Shown one piece after another: positions 28,836 to 39,681 of a DNA stretch of 64,000 bases. The position numbers and the translations under genes were made by a program. The stretch lies in NCBI GenBank assembly GCA_949825065.1, contig OX463838.1, positions 2,086,251 to 2,150,250 on the forward strand, given 5' to 3'. The DNA is from Odontocerum albicorne (Eukaryota > Arthropoda > Insecta > Trichoptera > Odontoceridae). Every line of letters starts with the position of its first letter. Positions within the stretch are counted from its first letter, which is position 1. The notes beneath the pieces are model-generated. The model ran no database searches and was not told where the DNA came from. It saw only the letters and a list, made by a program, of their open reading frames with translations.

Positions 28836-28985
28836 TTTATCAAACACTGTTTATTCCACTTTTTTGTGACGGTATAACCCTACCGGTTTCAAGGCTTTCA
28901 CCTCATCTTCAGGGGAGCATAAACAAGACTAAATTCTGTTCGAACTGGTACCGATATACACGCTTCAACGGTTGTGTATGAGTAA
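28836..28985 (-). mobile_element. Penelope-like element, family 1, end fragment
   Basis: Terminal arm from tttgtaatttattttatcaa through the hammerhead-like core (28867-28912) to the C-terminal-tail boundary (acgcttcaacggttg). It is truncated there, and the 54/51-bp minisatellite follows. Confidence 0.75.
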
Positions 28986-29084
28986 ATTGAGACAATTTTT
29001 TTTATCCAAGATAAGCAATCTTGTGAGAATTTCATTTTGTAGACTAAGTAAATAATGTAGGAGGGATTAATTAGATATTTTTCC

Positions 29085-29880
29085 CGGTCAATATAATTAA
29101 AAGGTATGAATGATTCCGTTATTTTCATGATATTTTCCAGGTCAATATAATTTAAAGGTGTGAATGATTCTGTTCTTTTCATGATATTTTCTAGGTCAGT
29201 ATAATTTAAAGGTATGAATGATTCTGTTCTTTTCATATTTTTAAGTCAATATAATTAAAAGGTATGAATGATCCCGTTATTTTCATGATATTTTCCAGGT
29301 CAATATAATTTAAAGGTGTGAATGATTCTGTTCTTTTCATGATATTTTCTAGGTCAGTATAATTTAAAGGTATGAATGATTCTGTTCTTTTCATATTTTT
29401 TAAGTCAATATAATTAAAAGGTATGAATGATTCCGTTATTTTCATGATATTTTCCAGGTCAATATAATTTAAAGGTGTGAATGATTCTGTTCTTTTCATG
29501 ATATTTTCTAGGTCAGTATAATTTAAAGGTATGAATGATTCTGTTCTTTTCATATTTTTTAGGCCAATATAATTTAAAGGTATGCATGATTCTGTTCTTT
29601 TCATGATATTTTCTAGGTCAATTTAATTTAAAGGTATGAATGATTCCGTTATTTTCATGATATTTTCCAGGTCAATATAATTTAAAGGTATGAATGATTC
29701 TGTTCTTTTCATGATATTTTCTAGGTCAGTATAATTTAAAGGTATGAATGGTTCTGTTCTTTTCATATTTTTTAGGTCAATATAATTTGAAGGTATGAAT
29801 GATTCTGTTCTTTCATGATATTTTCTAGGTCAATATAATTTAAAGATATGAATGATTCTATTTCTTTTCATGATATTAAC
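29085..29880. repeat. minisatellite, 51-54-bp units in a 159-bp higher-order repeat
   Basis: About 14 units of tgattctgttcttttcatga, tattttctaggtcaatataa and taaaggtatgaa. Three kinds of unit (two of 54 bp, one of 51) alternate, so the complete pattern recurs every 159 bp (29243 to 29402). Because all lengths divide by three, open frames of 112 and 123 codons appear on the minus strand (repeats of MKRTESFIPLNYTDLEN). This is a consequence of unit length, not proof of coding. Confidence 0.88.
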
Positions 29881-30700
29881 TGAAACAAGAAAGCCCAAAT
29901 TGATAAAATTTGATTAAATGAAAAGTTTAAAAAATGCCACGGTTTTAAAAACGCTGATTGGGTTTAGTACGAGTATGTGTAACAACCCAAATATTACTGA
30001 GCATGTATTATTAAGTGAACTGTTGTGAAGTGAAATGAAAGAGATTTTTACGAGCTAAGAACACTCAAAAGAAAGTTAGGAAAAAGTTATATACTCGTAT
30101 ATTTGAAAAAAAAACGAGCGCACGACCGAGTTGTATAATACTCGTATATGATATTGTTGTTAAAATGTGACTCTAAGGTTGAAATCGGATGAATCTAATT
30201 TATTTAAAGAGTGAATACTTGAATTAGTTTCGATGAAGACGTGTATAAAGGAAACTATGAAAACAGGGTAAATTGTGTTGTTTTACAAATTGTGCAGTAA
30301 GTAGATCACAATCCAATTCGAAAAAAAAAGTAAATAAATACCTGCAACAAAACAAAAAAAAGGAAATATTTATTCGCCAATTGTATATCCATATACTGTT
30401 TTTGATTTGCGTAATATTTTTATCTTTTAATAAAAGTGGGTTCGATTTCAGTGTTAGAGCGCCCTTCGAAAATCTGTTCTATAAACGGTGCTATATAAAA
30501 TGTCGTTTTATAATTTTGAAAAAAAAAACGCGTTATTGCATGTTCTTCACGTATGTCATACATATAGTATTTCTATAAATTATATTTCTTAAAGGTTACA
30601 TTAATTAGTTTTGCATTTCTATAAAAAAACGCAAAGGACGAAAAAACGTGCAATTAATAGGCAAAGTAGAAAAAATCAATAATAAAAATTTGAGAATAAA
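29881..30700. other. AT-rich interval, no recognised feature
   Basis: Contains short, motif-free open frames only. Confidence 0.4.
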
Positions 30701-30825
30701 TACGAGTAAAGGGTCTTTCAAATTAGCGTTTTTTTTTATTAAATTTTTTTAAATTCTTGAATAAAACAAACGATTTGCTTTGATTTCAAAATTTTTATTG
30801 GCCATTGAAGTATGATGTATGACAT

Positions 30826-31116
30826 TTAAACAAAATAAACAATATTCGCCAAATGTCCACCTCTTGTAGCTCCAGAGATGTCCACTCTTTTGTCAAAATT
30901 TTCGATGAAATTTTGGCATAATTGCGGTTCGAACTCACTAATAACGTGAATAAATTCGCTCTTAATAAGCCCAGGAATTGATTGGGGGGTCATTCTATAG
31001 ATTTGGTTTTTCACGTAACCCCAGAGAAAATAATCCAACAGTGTCAGATCACATGATCTTGGTGGCCAATTAACATCACAGTTTCCGGAGATTACAATAC
31101 ATAAAATAATTCTCAA
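30826..31116 (-). pseudogene. transposase C-terminal fragment
   Basis: The frame contains NCDVNWPPRSCDLTLLDYFL, then WGYVKNQIYRMTPQSIPGLI, a pattern typical of insect IS630/mariner-like transposases in which the aspartates of DLT..DYF are catalytic-domain landmarks. It ends GATRGGHLANIVYFV. The N-terminal two thirds are absent. Confidence 0.75.
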
Positions 31117-31189
31117 TTTGAACGCGTTGTTGTATTGTATACGACCCCATTTTTATAAATGTTATACATTACAGTCGATCGGAGCGTGG

Positions 31190-31720
31190 TTGTTATTGCC
31201 ACAGGATTTTGAGTACTTGGGCTTTCAGGATGAATGACGTGTGGAAAAGATTTGTTGTGGGCTCTTGAGTGTGGGGTTCTTCTTGTTGTTTTAATTTTTG
31301 AAGTTTTTGTATTTGTGTTTCTGTATATTTTTGTTTTTATTTTTATTCTTATGATTGTGTGCGGTATATTGTGGGATGAATATTTTTGGTCTTTCTGGAG
31401 TGATTATGTGTGAAGAGTTTAATTTCGCATGATGTTTCCAGTTGTAATTGAGTGTCACTGTTTGTCAGGTTGATGAGAACGTGCAACGGGGTTTTGTTTT
31501 TGTGTAATCAAAAATCGGAAAGAAGTATCGATTTATTTTTTCATGCTAAATATCCTCAGTGAGATACAGGCAAAAGCCTAGTTTACTGGGGATACGACAA
31601 ATGAAAGGCAACACACCCAGATCCATTAAAATTGTATGTCCAAATTAAATTACCTGTTGTTTTTTCGCAACTTTTGTATATTTCTTGTCATGTGTAATAA
31701 TAAATAAATAAATAAAATAG
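31190..31720 (+). mobile_element. retro-element 3' tail, copy A (unclassified)
   Basis: A segment shared with 53775-54170 in the same orientation. It includes tgagtgtcactgtttgtcag, tcctcagtgagatacaggca, cctagtttactggggatacg and ccattaaaattgta, and ends in (AATA)n at 31697-31720. This looks like a LINE or SINE 3' end, not a coding region. Confidence 0.7.
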
Positions 31721-31820
31721 AATTACACATCTCAAATGTCACAAGACCCAGGACAGTTCGCGACGCCATCTGTGTTTTATCCAAGAAATAAAAAAACCGC
31801 TCAATTTGAAAGACCCTTTA

Positions 31821-32140
31821 GTATGAAATATATGTATTCAAACAGGTGCACAAAGAAAATTGTTGCATGATCAAATAAATCAAATTCTGCAAGAAGTATG
31901 CATTGATGCCCCAGAATTACTCTCAAACATAAACCTTAACGTCCCCAGAATCTCCGCAGGATATACTAAATGGCTGAACATCCCCTTTAGTGCGATCAAA
32001 TACAGACAAAATTCATTCTTTGTAAGAGCATCTAACTTCATAAACAACCTGGAAGACTTCCCGGAATTCGATTTATTTAACTCTACGAACTCGATTAGAT
32101 TGCGCATATGCGGGAACTGGTTTGGTGTGGATCTCTGACT
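31821..32140 (+). pseudogene. possible LINE C-terminus
   Basis: The frame at 31860-32138 includes NINLNVPRISAGYTKWLNIP and FVRASNFINNLEDFPEFDLF. The arrangement of a VPR motif, a following aromatic/basic strip and an acidic F-rich end resembles jockey-type C-termini (compare 16660-16970). The match is weak; a host-gene exon is an alternative. Confidence 0.35.
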
Positions 32141-32898
32141 GTCTCATCCCTGACTGTCTCCTGGTTAAAAAATTTCAGCATTACTTAAAGCCTACCTACT
32201 ACCTTCTTACCAATCTCCTAACATAATTAAGTGTACATATTGAAACCATATGCGAAAACTGTTAAATGGTGTTTCGAAATCCATAGATATCAGTAATAAT
32301 ACCGACATAAACACTATGTTTTCCTAATAAAATAAAAAAATAAATAACCAATTGTAGAGAAAAGACCAAAGCTAAAAAGTTAGACGTCTGTTTTCTTAAC
32401 CTATCATTAGTAGGACATATCGTGTAGGCGATGAATGTTTTCAGCGAGTTAAGGTGTGTAGCGATGACTGAGCAAACATGTGTGTGCAAATTGAACAAAA
32501 GCAATTAATATTTGTTTATGCGCATATTCGTAGAAGGGACTCTATAGCACGAGCATATTCGAAGAATGAATATTTTTTTCACAGAACCTTAATTATCACC
32601 AGTTCGTATAACTCTCATTTCTGAAGTACACAGAAAGACAGGCTAACGTGTTTACTTATTTCATCATAATGTCAGTATTTCTGTGTTGATAAAATGGAAA
32701 CCAATTACTTATTCGGAGAACAATAATAAAATAAGTGATTAGACAAAGGAAACAGGAATTATCACATCGTTTGACATTCGTTTCCTTTAATTTATCAGAC
32801 ATTATCAAGTGTATTGTTCAACATAATCCGTTGATTTACAGTTATTAAAAAAAAATGCGTTCATGACGATTAATTTCCAATTCATTTGATTTTTTTTC
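32141..32898. other. AT-rich interval, no recognised feature
   Basis: No coding or shared repeat noticed. Confidence 0.4.
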
Positions 32899-33970
32899 AA
32901 CAAACAAACATACTGTTACGGTGTGATCCTGTTTCAACATACAAACATACTGTTACGGTGTGATCCTGTTTCAACATACAAACATATTGTTACGGTGTGA
33001 TCCTGTTTCAACATACAAACATACTGTTACGGTGTGATCCTGTTTCAACATACAAACATACTGTTACGGTGTGATCCTGTTTCAACATACAAACATACTG
33101 TTACGGTGTGATCCTGTTTCAACATACAAACATACTGTTACGGTGTGATCCTGTTTCAACATACAAACATACTGTTACGGTGTGATCCTGTTTCAACATA
33201 CAAACATACTGTTACGGTGTGATCCTGTTTCAACATACAAACATACTGTTACGGTGTGATCCTGTTTCAACATACAAACATACTGTTACGGCGTGATCCT
33301 GTTTCAACATACAAACATACTGTTACGGTGTGATCCTGTTTCAACATACAAACATACTGTTACGGTGTGATCCTGTTTCAACATACAAACATACTGTTAC
33401 GGTGTGATCCTGTTTCAACATGCAAACATACTGTTACGGTGTGATCCTGTTTCAACATACAAACATACTGTTACGGTGTGATCCTGTTTCAACATACAAA
33501 CATACTGTTACGGTGTGATCCTGTTTCAACATACAAACATACTGTTACGGCGTGATCCTGTTTCAACATACAAACATACTGTTACGGTGTGATCCTGTTT
33601 CAACATACAAACATACTGTTACGGTGTGATCCTGTTTCAACATACAAACATACTGTTACGGTGTGATCCTGTTTCAACATGCAAACATACTGTTACGGTG
33701 TGATCCTGTTTCAACATACAAACATACTGTTACGGTGTGATCCTGTTTCAACATACAAACATACTGTTACGGTGTGATCCTGTTTCAACATACAAACATA
33801 CTGTTACGGCGTGATCCTGTTTCAACATACAAACATACTGTTACGGTGTGATCCTGTTTCAACATACAAACATACTGTTACGGTGTGATCCTGTTTCAAC
33901 ATACAAACATACTGTAACGGTGTGATCCTGTTTCAACATACAAACATACTGTTACGGTGTGATCCTGTTT
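32899..33970. repeat. satellite array, 37-bp unit, about 29 copies, seven-unit higher order
   Basis: The unit is tgtttcaacatacaaacata followed by ctgttacggtgtgatcc. Copies are nearly identical. Variants ggcgtgatcc (33291, 33550, 33809) and catgcaaac (33421, 33680) recur every 259 bp, which is seven units. It is not a CRISPR array: there are no unique spacers. Confidence 0.97.
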
Positions 33971-34029
33971 GATAAGACATATTGAATAGAGCGCTACGCT
34001 TTGTATTGTATTACACTTTTCGTTGTATA

Positions 34030-34215
34030 CAATAACACTTGGCAGGTGGATTGCCATGTGGCAATCTATTTCAATCAACCAGAAATATATTAAACATGCC
34101 TTAAGTAAAAACCAAACAAATCTTTTTTAAATAAAATCTGGGTTCCAACGAGAATCAAACCCGCAACCACTGGGTTGGAAGTCAGGTATCTTACCAACAA
34201 GGCTACGGAAATCAT
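34030..34215 (-). mobile_element. tRNA-derived SINE, well preserved
   Basis: The complement has gatttccgtagccttgttgg, then taccaacaagg-type box A, box B (ggttcgattctcgttgg-like), the body and the tail ttctggttgattgaaataga, then ttgccacatgg. It ends in the tail piece tgtatacaacgaaaagtgta, which also occurs at 17390-17425. Confidence 0.8.
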
Positions 34216-34410
34216 TCATCACATAGGACACGGAGAGTTTGCTATCGCGACACATATCCTTCGGTTCTTCTTCATCCGTACACATTCTCTTACAAGTCCT
34301 ACGATTCCTCTCACTTTCTGCATTTCTTTCTTTCAAAACATCATTCATCATCTTGTTCTTACCATACAAAACTTGATCAACTTCCACCACGACTTTCACG
34401 CACAGTAGCA
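34216..34410 (-). pseudogene. LINE family 2 tail fragment
   Basis: The complement runs aagaaagaaatgcagaaagt, gagaggaatcgtaggacttg and tgtacggatgaagaagaacc, the same ordering as the other family 2 tails (basic RNRRT...CMTDEE). Confidence 0.6.
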
Positions 34411-34669
34411 CTATTATTTATTGCGTGAGTGAGTCTCTCAGGGCTTTTGCACGAAGAAACGGTGAGTTTCTGAAGAAACGGTGAGGTTTAAGAAACGGCG
34501 AGTCTCTCAGGGATTTTGTAACTGACAACCTTCTGACAAGTGAAACGATTTCCTCTTCAGGCATACTATTCCAATTAAAATAAAATAATAAATTTTCAAA
34601 CACAACCCTTTTTTAAGTGATAATATATAAATAAATAAGTTTTTTTTATTAAAACATCTCGTGCGGCTT

Positions 34670-35115
34670 TTAGTAAAATGAGAAGCGTATTCAGCGATGA
34701 CAATCTAAACTTGAAACTTCGACAACGGTTAGTCAAATGCTACGTTTGGTCAGTGTTATTGCATGAAGTGGAATCATGGACCCTCAAAATTGGTAGTATG
34801 AACCGACTGGAAGCATTCGAAATGTGGATACACCGGAGAATGCTATGGATACCCTGGACGGATATGGTCAGCAACACGAGGGTTCTTCAAAGAGCCAAAG
34901 TTGATAGAGAGTTGCTGACTAATATTAAAATCCGAAAGGTGTCCTATTTGGGTCATGTACTTAGAGGAGAAAAGTACGAGTACAAATTACTGCATTTGGA
35001 TCATCCAGGGCAAAATAGAGAGTCGAACAGGTGTTGGCAGGAGGCGAATCTCCTGGCTCCGCAATATACATGATTGGACTGGTATAAGATGCCTACTCTC
35101 AGGTGATAGTCAAAG
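34670..35115 (+). pseudogene. LINE C-terminal region (family 4), longest copy
   Basis: The frame from 34678 reads MRSVFSDDNLNLKLRQRLVK, then CYVWSVLLHEVESWTLKIG, MNRLEAFEMWIHRRMLW, RVLQRAKVDRELLTNIKIRK and SYLGHVLRGEKYEYKLL. After about 34985 the frame shifts, giving RRRISWLRNIHDWTGIR in another frame. This is the LINE region from after the palm to the C-terminus. The palm and YADD box are missing. Confidence 0.88.
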
Positions 35116-35904
35116 AAGAATTGCACACAACAAAATTAAAAAACTTTTAAAGTCATTTAAAGCTATATATTAAAAAATTATGAAGATAATACCATGATTT
35201 ATTGTAGTTGAATTAATTAAAGGGCATAATGAGTAATAAGAAGAAATAAACAATATTTTTTCACATACAAAAATCAAAATTTATCATGATAAAGTAAACG
35301 CACGAAAAAGTTTTTTTTAAGAAAAGTTACTCAATTCAACGACCCACGATGAAATGTATTTCAGCGTTATCCTCGTTTACTGAAACTAGACATGACCGCC
35401 TTACGTCATGGCATTATGGATTCTCGTCACAAACTCCACGCCCGCCACCCTCGCAAGATGCGTTCTGTTCGTAATTTTACAAGTCGACATTAGCAACGCT
35501 TATTCTTAGAGAATCTAATATAATTTCATGTAAATAAACAGCCAGATGTCTATTCGGAATAGACAAATTTGTTGGAAACTAGTTTCACGATACTACAACA
35601 TCCAGAGTGCTGAGAGCTTAAAAGCTTTCTCGCTCTGAAAGCTCTCATCAATATTCAAATGATTAATTTTCCATTGTTTAGATGACATACTTCGCTGTCT
35701 GTTTGTATTATTATTATATTGTTATTACTTGAAAGCTTAAGTGCTATTTCGTAAGTTTTTTCAGTCCTGAAAGGGTGCCTGAAAATTTTTCAAGCTATGT
35801 TTCTTGAATTTACAATATTTTGGAGTCTAATTTTGAAAGAAAATAATAAAACGTTAAATTAAAAAATTTATTAATTTTTGTGCTGCTAACTAATGCTTGG
35901 ATGA
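35116..35904. other. interval without recognised features
   Basis: AT-rich with a modestly GC-richer patch at 35390-35480. No open frame or repeat was recognised. Confidence 0.35.
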
Positions 35905-36115
35905 CCTTTGTGGTCTGGTTAACACGCTTGTCTTTTAACCCAAAGGTGTGGGTTCGATCTAGGGTGGAATACAGATTTTTTTAAATGATTCCAGTCTGGA
36001 TTTCACTTAAGTTCTCTTTCTTGTACATTTGGTTTGTTAGAAAAGATTGCCACATTGCAATATGATCGCCAGGTTTAACTTTATACAAGGCACTAGTTAC
36101 GGTCAAAACAATAAT
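35905..36115 (+). mobile_element. tRNA-derived SINE copy
   Basis: gacctttgtggtctggttaa, aacacgcttgtcttttaacc, box B gggttcgatctaggg, body gattccagtctggatttcac and tail ttggtttgttagaaaagatt, then tgccacattgcaa. Moderately diverged. Confidence 0.75.
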
Positions 36116-36949
36116 CAGAAATAATATACGTGTTAGTAAGTTAAACTTAGTTGAATGTAGATGAGGAATTACATATAAATATTGTTTTCAGATCAATTAA
36201 CAGAACATTTGAACTTAAAAAATTTTTAAGCGTAAAAAACGTTATTTATTTTGCCCCCAAATAAGTATACAAAGTGAATTATTTTGTACTGGCAAAAACC
36301 AATAGAAAAATGATTGATTATTTAATTTATTTCTTAATCAAATAGGTTTGTTCATACTCGTATAAAAAAAAGGAATCTTATTTCATTGAAGATCTTTGAA
36401 TAACGCTTCAAGGTATTTTAAATTTTGCTTGATACAATTTCATCTTATGTAAATTAAGGAAAAAACATTATCCAACGTTCCCTTTTGGGATATGCAAAGA
36501 AATAAGATCTCGTCATACGAGCAGTCCTGATCCTTATACTTCTTACCTTTCCCTTTGTTAACACTTGCCACCCTGTGATGGATAGCGAGTGACCAGGACT
36601 TATATTTTATTTGTTATTCGACGTTTTAATAAATAATAAAATTATTTTTCTAGCTAATGACAAAAAATAACCTAGCAGATTTTGCATAATTTTAATTTAA
36701 AATATACTTCTTTCACTGGGCGCTTAGCGTCCATCACCGTGGCTGGCGGAATTTTTTAGCACAGTAAGGCAAGTGTTAAAATATTTACACTTATATCTTT
36801 CCTTTAGTCTTCTTTCAATATGGCCACACAATCTCACGATTCCTTACTTTATTCTACTTATAATATCCGTTTCTAACAGTTATTGTTCTTTTGATAATTA
36901 TTTACTCTATCCTACACCATAATACAAGATATTCTACGCAATACATGCA
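36116..36949. other. AT-rich interval, no recognised feature
   Basis: Nothing shared or coding noticed. Confidence 0.35.
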
Positions 36950-37165
36950 TACCATCATGCCATTTTCCTGCTAGGGTAGGCAGACAAGACAGAGCGACAG
37001 ACTTTTCTATCTTGACACATCTGTAGCCTCTTCTACATCTATACATCATCTCATACAACTTCTACGATTACTCTGACTTTTTACGTTTCTGTCTTTCAGA
37101 ATATAAATTATTTGATCCTAGTATTTCTTAGTATTTCTCTTATATGCTTCCTACTCACATTTATA
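36950..37165 (-). pseudogene. LINE family 2 tail fragment
   Basis: catgccattttcctgctagg, gtaggcagacaagacagagc and catctatacatcatctcata are the complement of the family 2 3' end. Confidence 0.7.
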
Positions 37166-37204
37166 CTATATATTCGTTATGTTAGTCTTTTTTAACCCAT
37201 ACGT

Positions 37205-37300
37205 TATTACAATTTTATGTTTGGTTGGAAGAGATTGTCATTTTGCAATGGACAAGCCATATTGTGTACTCTAAACTAAAGTTTTTAAATAAATACATAC
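37205..37300 (+). mobile_element. solo SINE/LINE 3' tail
   Basis: The sequence tttggttggaagagattgtc, attttgcaatggacaagcc matches the tail shared by the SINE and its putative partner LINE. No body precedes it. Confidence 0.6.
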
Positions 37301-37489
37301 ATTAACATATTTTTACTCTATGATATGTATCGTCTCTCCATTCATATAGAATGTCACATCTAGAGTATATCTTGAAAGTAAATAAAACTAAAATCATAAT
37401 ATTTGGCCTAAGGTTTTAATTAGACCAAACAACGTTTACAGAGCAATATTTTATAAAAATAATTGCTTACGTAACTTCAAGTTAAAAGG

Positions 37490-37735
37490 AAGAATCTTCT
37501 TGCAGTGCATTGCCACTTCGCTCCACTAAATTATGCCTGCAGGTCCGGCTGAAGTGGGTAGTTAAAAAGAGAGATGGCAAGTGGAGGTGGGGTGCTAGGG
37601 GCTGCAGCAGCCACCACAGTTGGCCAGCGGAAAGTCCCCTGGGTGGGAGTTTCCCTTATTGTCTGCATAACAATGGAGATGACTGCCCTCAGAGATAACT
37701 GCTCTCATCAGAGACGGATTCAGATTAGAATTTTA
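37490..37735. other. GC-richer block, unclassified
   Basis: Contains ctaggggctgcagcagccac and surrounding GC-rich sequence. Overlapping 60-codon open frames have no motif. Possibly a fragment of an unrecognised repeat. Confidence 0.3.
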
Positions 37736-37794
37736 TCGCACAATATATTTAAATGATAAATTATATATTAAGAAGAAAATATAAAAGTAATTTA

Positions 37795-37870
37795 TGTAGC
37801 GTCCTTTAGGCTAGCTCTCCTCAAGGTCGCTCCAGCTCGGCACTCGAACCCACTATTATTAATATAACAT
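37795..37870 (-). mobile_element. possible second tRNA-like repeat, fragment
   Basis: ctctcctcaaggtcgctcc and gctcggcactcgaacccac resemble 60588-60640 (ctctcctcaaaggcgctcc, then actagaactcaccacg). The complement has a box-B-like gggttcgagtgcc. Weak. Confidence 0.35.
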
Positions 37871-38024
37871 ATTAAAGATTTTACAAAATTAATATATTCA
37901 TAAACATATAAGGTGAGCGTGAGAATAGGAAGGTAGTGGCTACAACAATTAGATTAGGTACTTCCCCTCATCTGCATATGTTCCGAAAAATATATTTCGT
38001 AAGAAAATCGCAAAAGACGCATTT

Positions 38025-38740
38025 ATTATTATTTATTATTGAACACTTTTATTGCAAATACAATCTGGAGGGCGTATTGCCAGGCAGCAATCTCTTCCAA
38101 CCAACCAGACAAAAGTTATGAAGCAAGTTACGTGGTCGCATTAATCATTCAAAATTACTATCCATCCCCACGAAATCCATAAACATATACGTGAGCACAC
38201 GCTCACGAACCCCACAAAGACGGACAATCACCCGAACATTATTTTTCATATAAAGTGAGATATCATCAATCAAAAGGAAAATAAGGGATGGTGGAAAGGA
38301 AACGAAAAGAAAAATCAGGAATGAAACACGTTATTTTTTTACTGACTAGAAATTAAGAGTTTTTTCAGTAGTTTTTTAAAGTATGCCAAGGACGGAGCGA
38401 GTCTTATATTGATTTGTAACTGATTCCAGAGTCTCACTGCATGGACAGTAAAGGACGACGTAAAGAAAGAGGAGCGGTGAACTGGAAAGGTCGTAGCGCT
38501 AATCCATGATACAAGGGGAAGATGAACTACAAAGACACCTTTGTAGATCTTCCGAAGTGTAATAGTAACATGTTGGGTTTTAGGTGTGTAGTGTTCATAT
38601 ACCATCATCAAAAGGCTTATTTGCATAAACTTACTACTAAAGCTGTCACACGCTACAAGACCAGCAACGGCAAAAGTTTGAACGTTATAATATCTTACCA
38701 TATTGGATCGATTTGGAATAGTATATTAAATGAAGAAATA
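38025..38740 (-). mobile_element. partner LINE 3' end (family 5), reverse copy
   Basis: The right part is the C-terminal coding region (next entry). The left part is its 3' untranslated end. It finishes in the complement of the SINE-like tail (attgccaggcagcaatctct, then tccaaccaaccagaca) at 38074-38108, followed by ttattgcaaata-type terminal sequence. Confidence 0.8.
38339..38701 (-). pseudogene. LINE family 5 C-terminal protein fragment
   Basis: The frame includes HYTPKTQHVTITLRKIYKGV, FPVHRSSFFTSSFTVHAVRL, WNQLQINIRLAPSLAYFKK and ends in LLISSQ. The RLWN.L....R.APSL..FK..L pattern is characteristic of CR1/L2/jockey-type LINE C-termini. The same protein is at 44312-44581 and, fragmented, at 59370-59440, 43035-43160 and 46837-46960. 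Confidence 0.85.
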
Positions 38741-39405
38741 AATTATCTTAATTAACTTCTCCTCGCCGAAGGAACATCTCTCTTTTGCAACAGCAAAAGT
38801 TTTAACGATATAAAATCTTACCATATTGGATCGATTTGGAATAGTATATTAAATGAAGAAATAAATTATCTCAATTAACTTCTCCTCGCCGAAGGAACAT
38901 CTCTCTTTTGCAACAGCAAAAGTTTTAACGTTATAAAATCTTACCATATTGGATCGATTTGGAATAGTACAATATATTAAATGAAGAAATAAATTATCTC
39001 AATTAACTTCTCCTCGCCAAAGGAACATCTCTCTTTTGCAACAGCAAAAGTTTTAACGATATAAAATCTTACCATATTGGATCGATTTGGAATAGTATAT
39101 TAAATGAAGAAATAAATTATCTCAATTAACTTCTCCTCGCCGAAGGAACATCTCTCTTTTGCAACAGCAAAAGTTTTAACGATATAAAATCTTACCATAT
39201 TGGATCGATTTGGAATAGTATATTAAATGAAGAAATAAATTATCTCAATTAACTTCTCCTCGCCGAAGGAACATCTCTCTTTTGCAACAGCAAAAGTTTT
39301 AACGTTATAAAATCTTACCATATTGGATCGATTTGGAATAGTATATTAAATGAAGAAATAAATTATCTCAATTAACTTCTCCTCGCCGAAGGAACATCTC
39401 TCAGA
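38705..39405. repeat. tandem array, about 123-bp unit, 5-6 copies
   Basis: The unit includes gatcgatttggaatagtata, gaagaaataaattatctcaa and ttaacttctcctcgccgaag, aacatctctcttttgcaaca. Starts are 123 bp apart, with one copy 6 bp longer. It abuts the partner LINE fragment, and its first unit overlaps the LINE's end. It ends at 39405 with cagacacaaactcgac. Confidence 0.92.
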
Positions 39406-39681
39406 CACAAACTCGACAAATACACAGCCAGAACATTTTTATAGGTTCATTCGGCGAACAAAAATGTCTACAACGTGTACTTAAGGCAAGTTGTGTGGAC
39501 AATATACGTAAAAAGGACATAAATCGCGGCGGACAACAATGAACTTGCAATTTTGGGGAAGTCACATCAAGTTCTTTTTGTCTTTAATTATTTATTTTAC
39601 ATGACAAGGAAAGATAAATAATACTATAGCAGGAGTCTTAAGACACATATTTCCATAATTATAAAAAAAAGGATTCCCCTT

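Larger units (their letters stand above)
30707..31820 (-). mobile_element. mariner/IS630-like element with an inserted retro-tail
   Basis: The left end TAAAGGGTCTTTCAAATTAG and the right end ATTTGAAAGACCCTTTA match as inverted repeats with TA at 30707-30708 and 31819-31820. The reverse strand encodes the C-terminal part of a transposase, whose N-terminal part is replaced by sequence at about 31190-31720 that also occurs at 53775-54170. Confidence 0.8.

Noticed and set aside
28898..29604. MKRTESF-repeat proteins
   Set aside because: They lie on the 159-bp minisatellite; unit lengths divisible by three explain the frames.
31860..32138. host gene exon
   Set aside because: Resemblance to LINE C-termini is more likely, though not firm; no splice signals were judged convincing.
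32899..33970. CRISPR array
   Set aside because: The 37-bp units are contiguous with no unique spacers, and the setting is eukaryotic.
37510..37756. two overlapping 60-codon frames in a GC-richer block
   Set aside because: No motif, and the overlap in different frames suggests composition, not coding.
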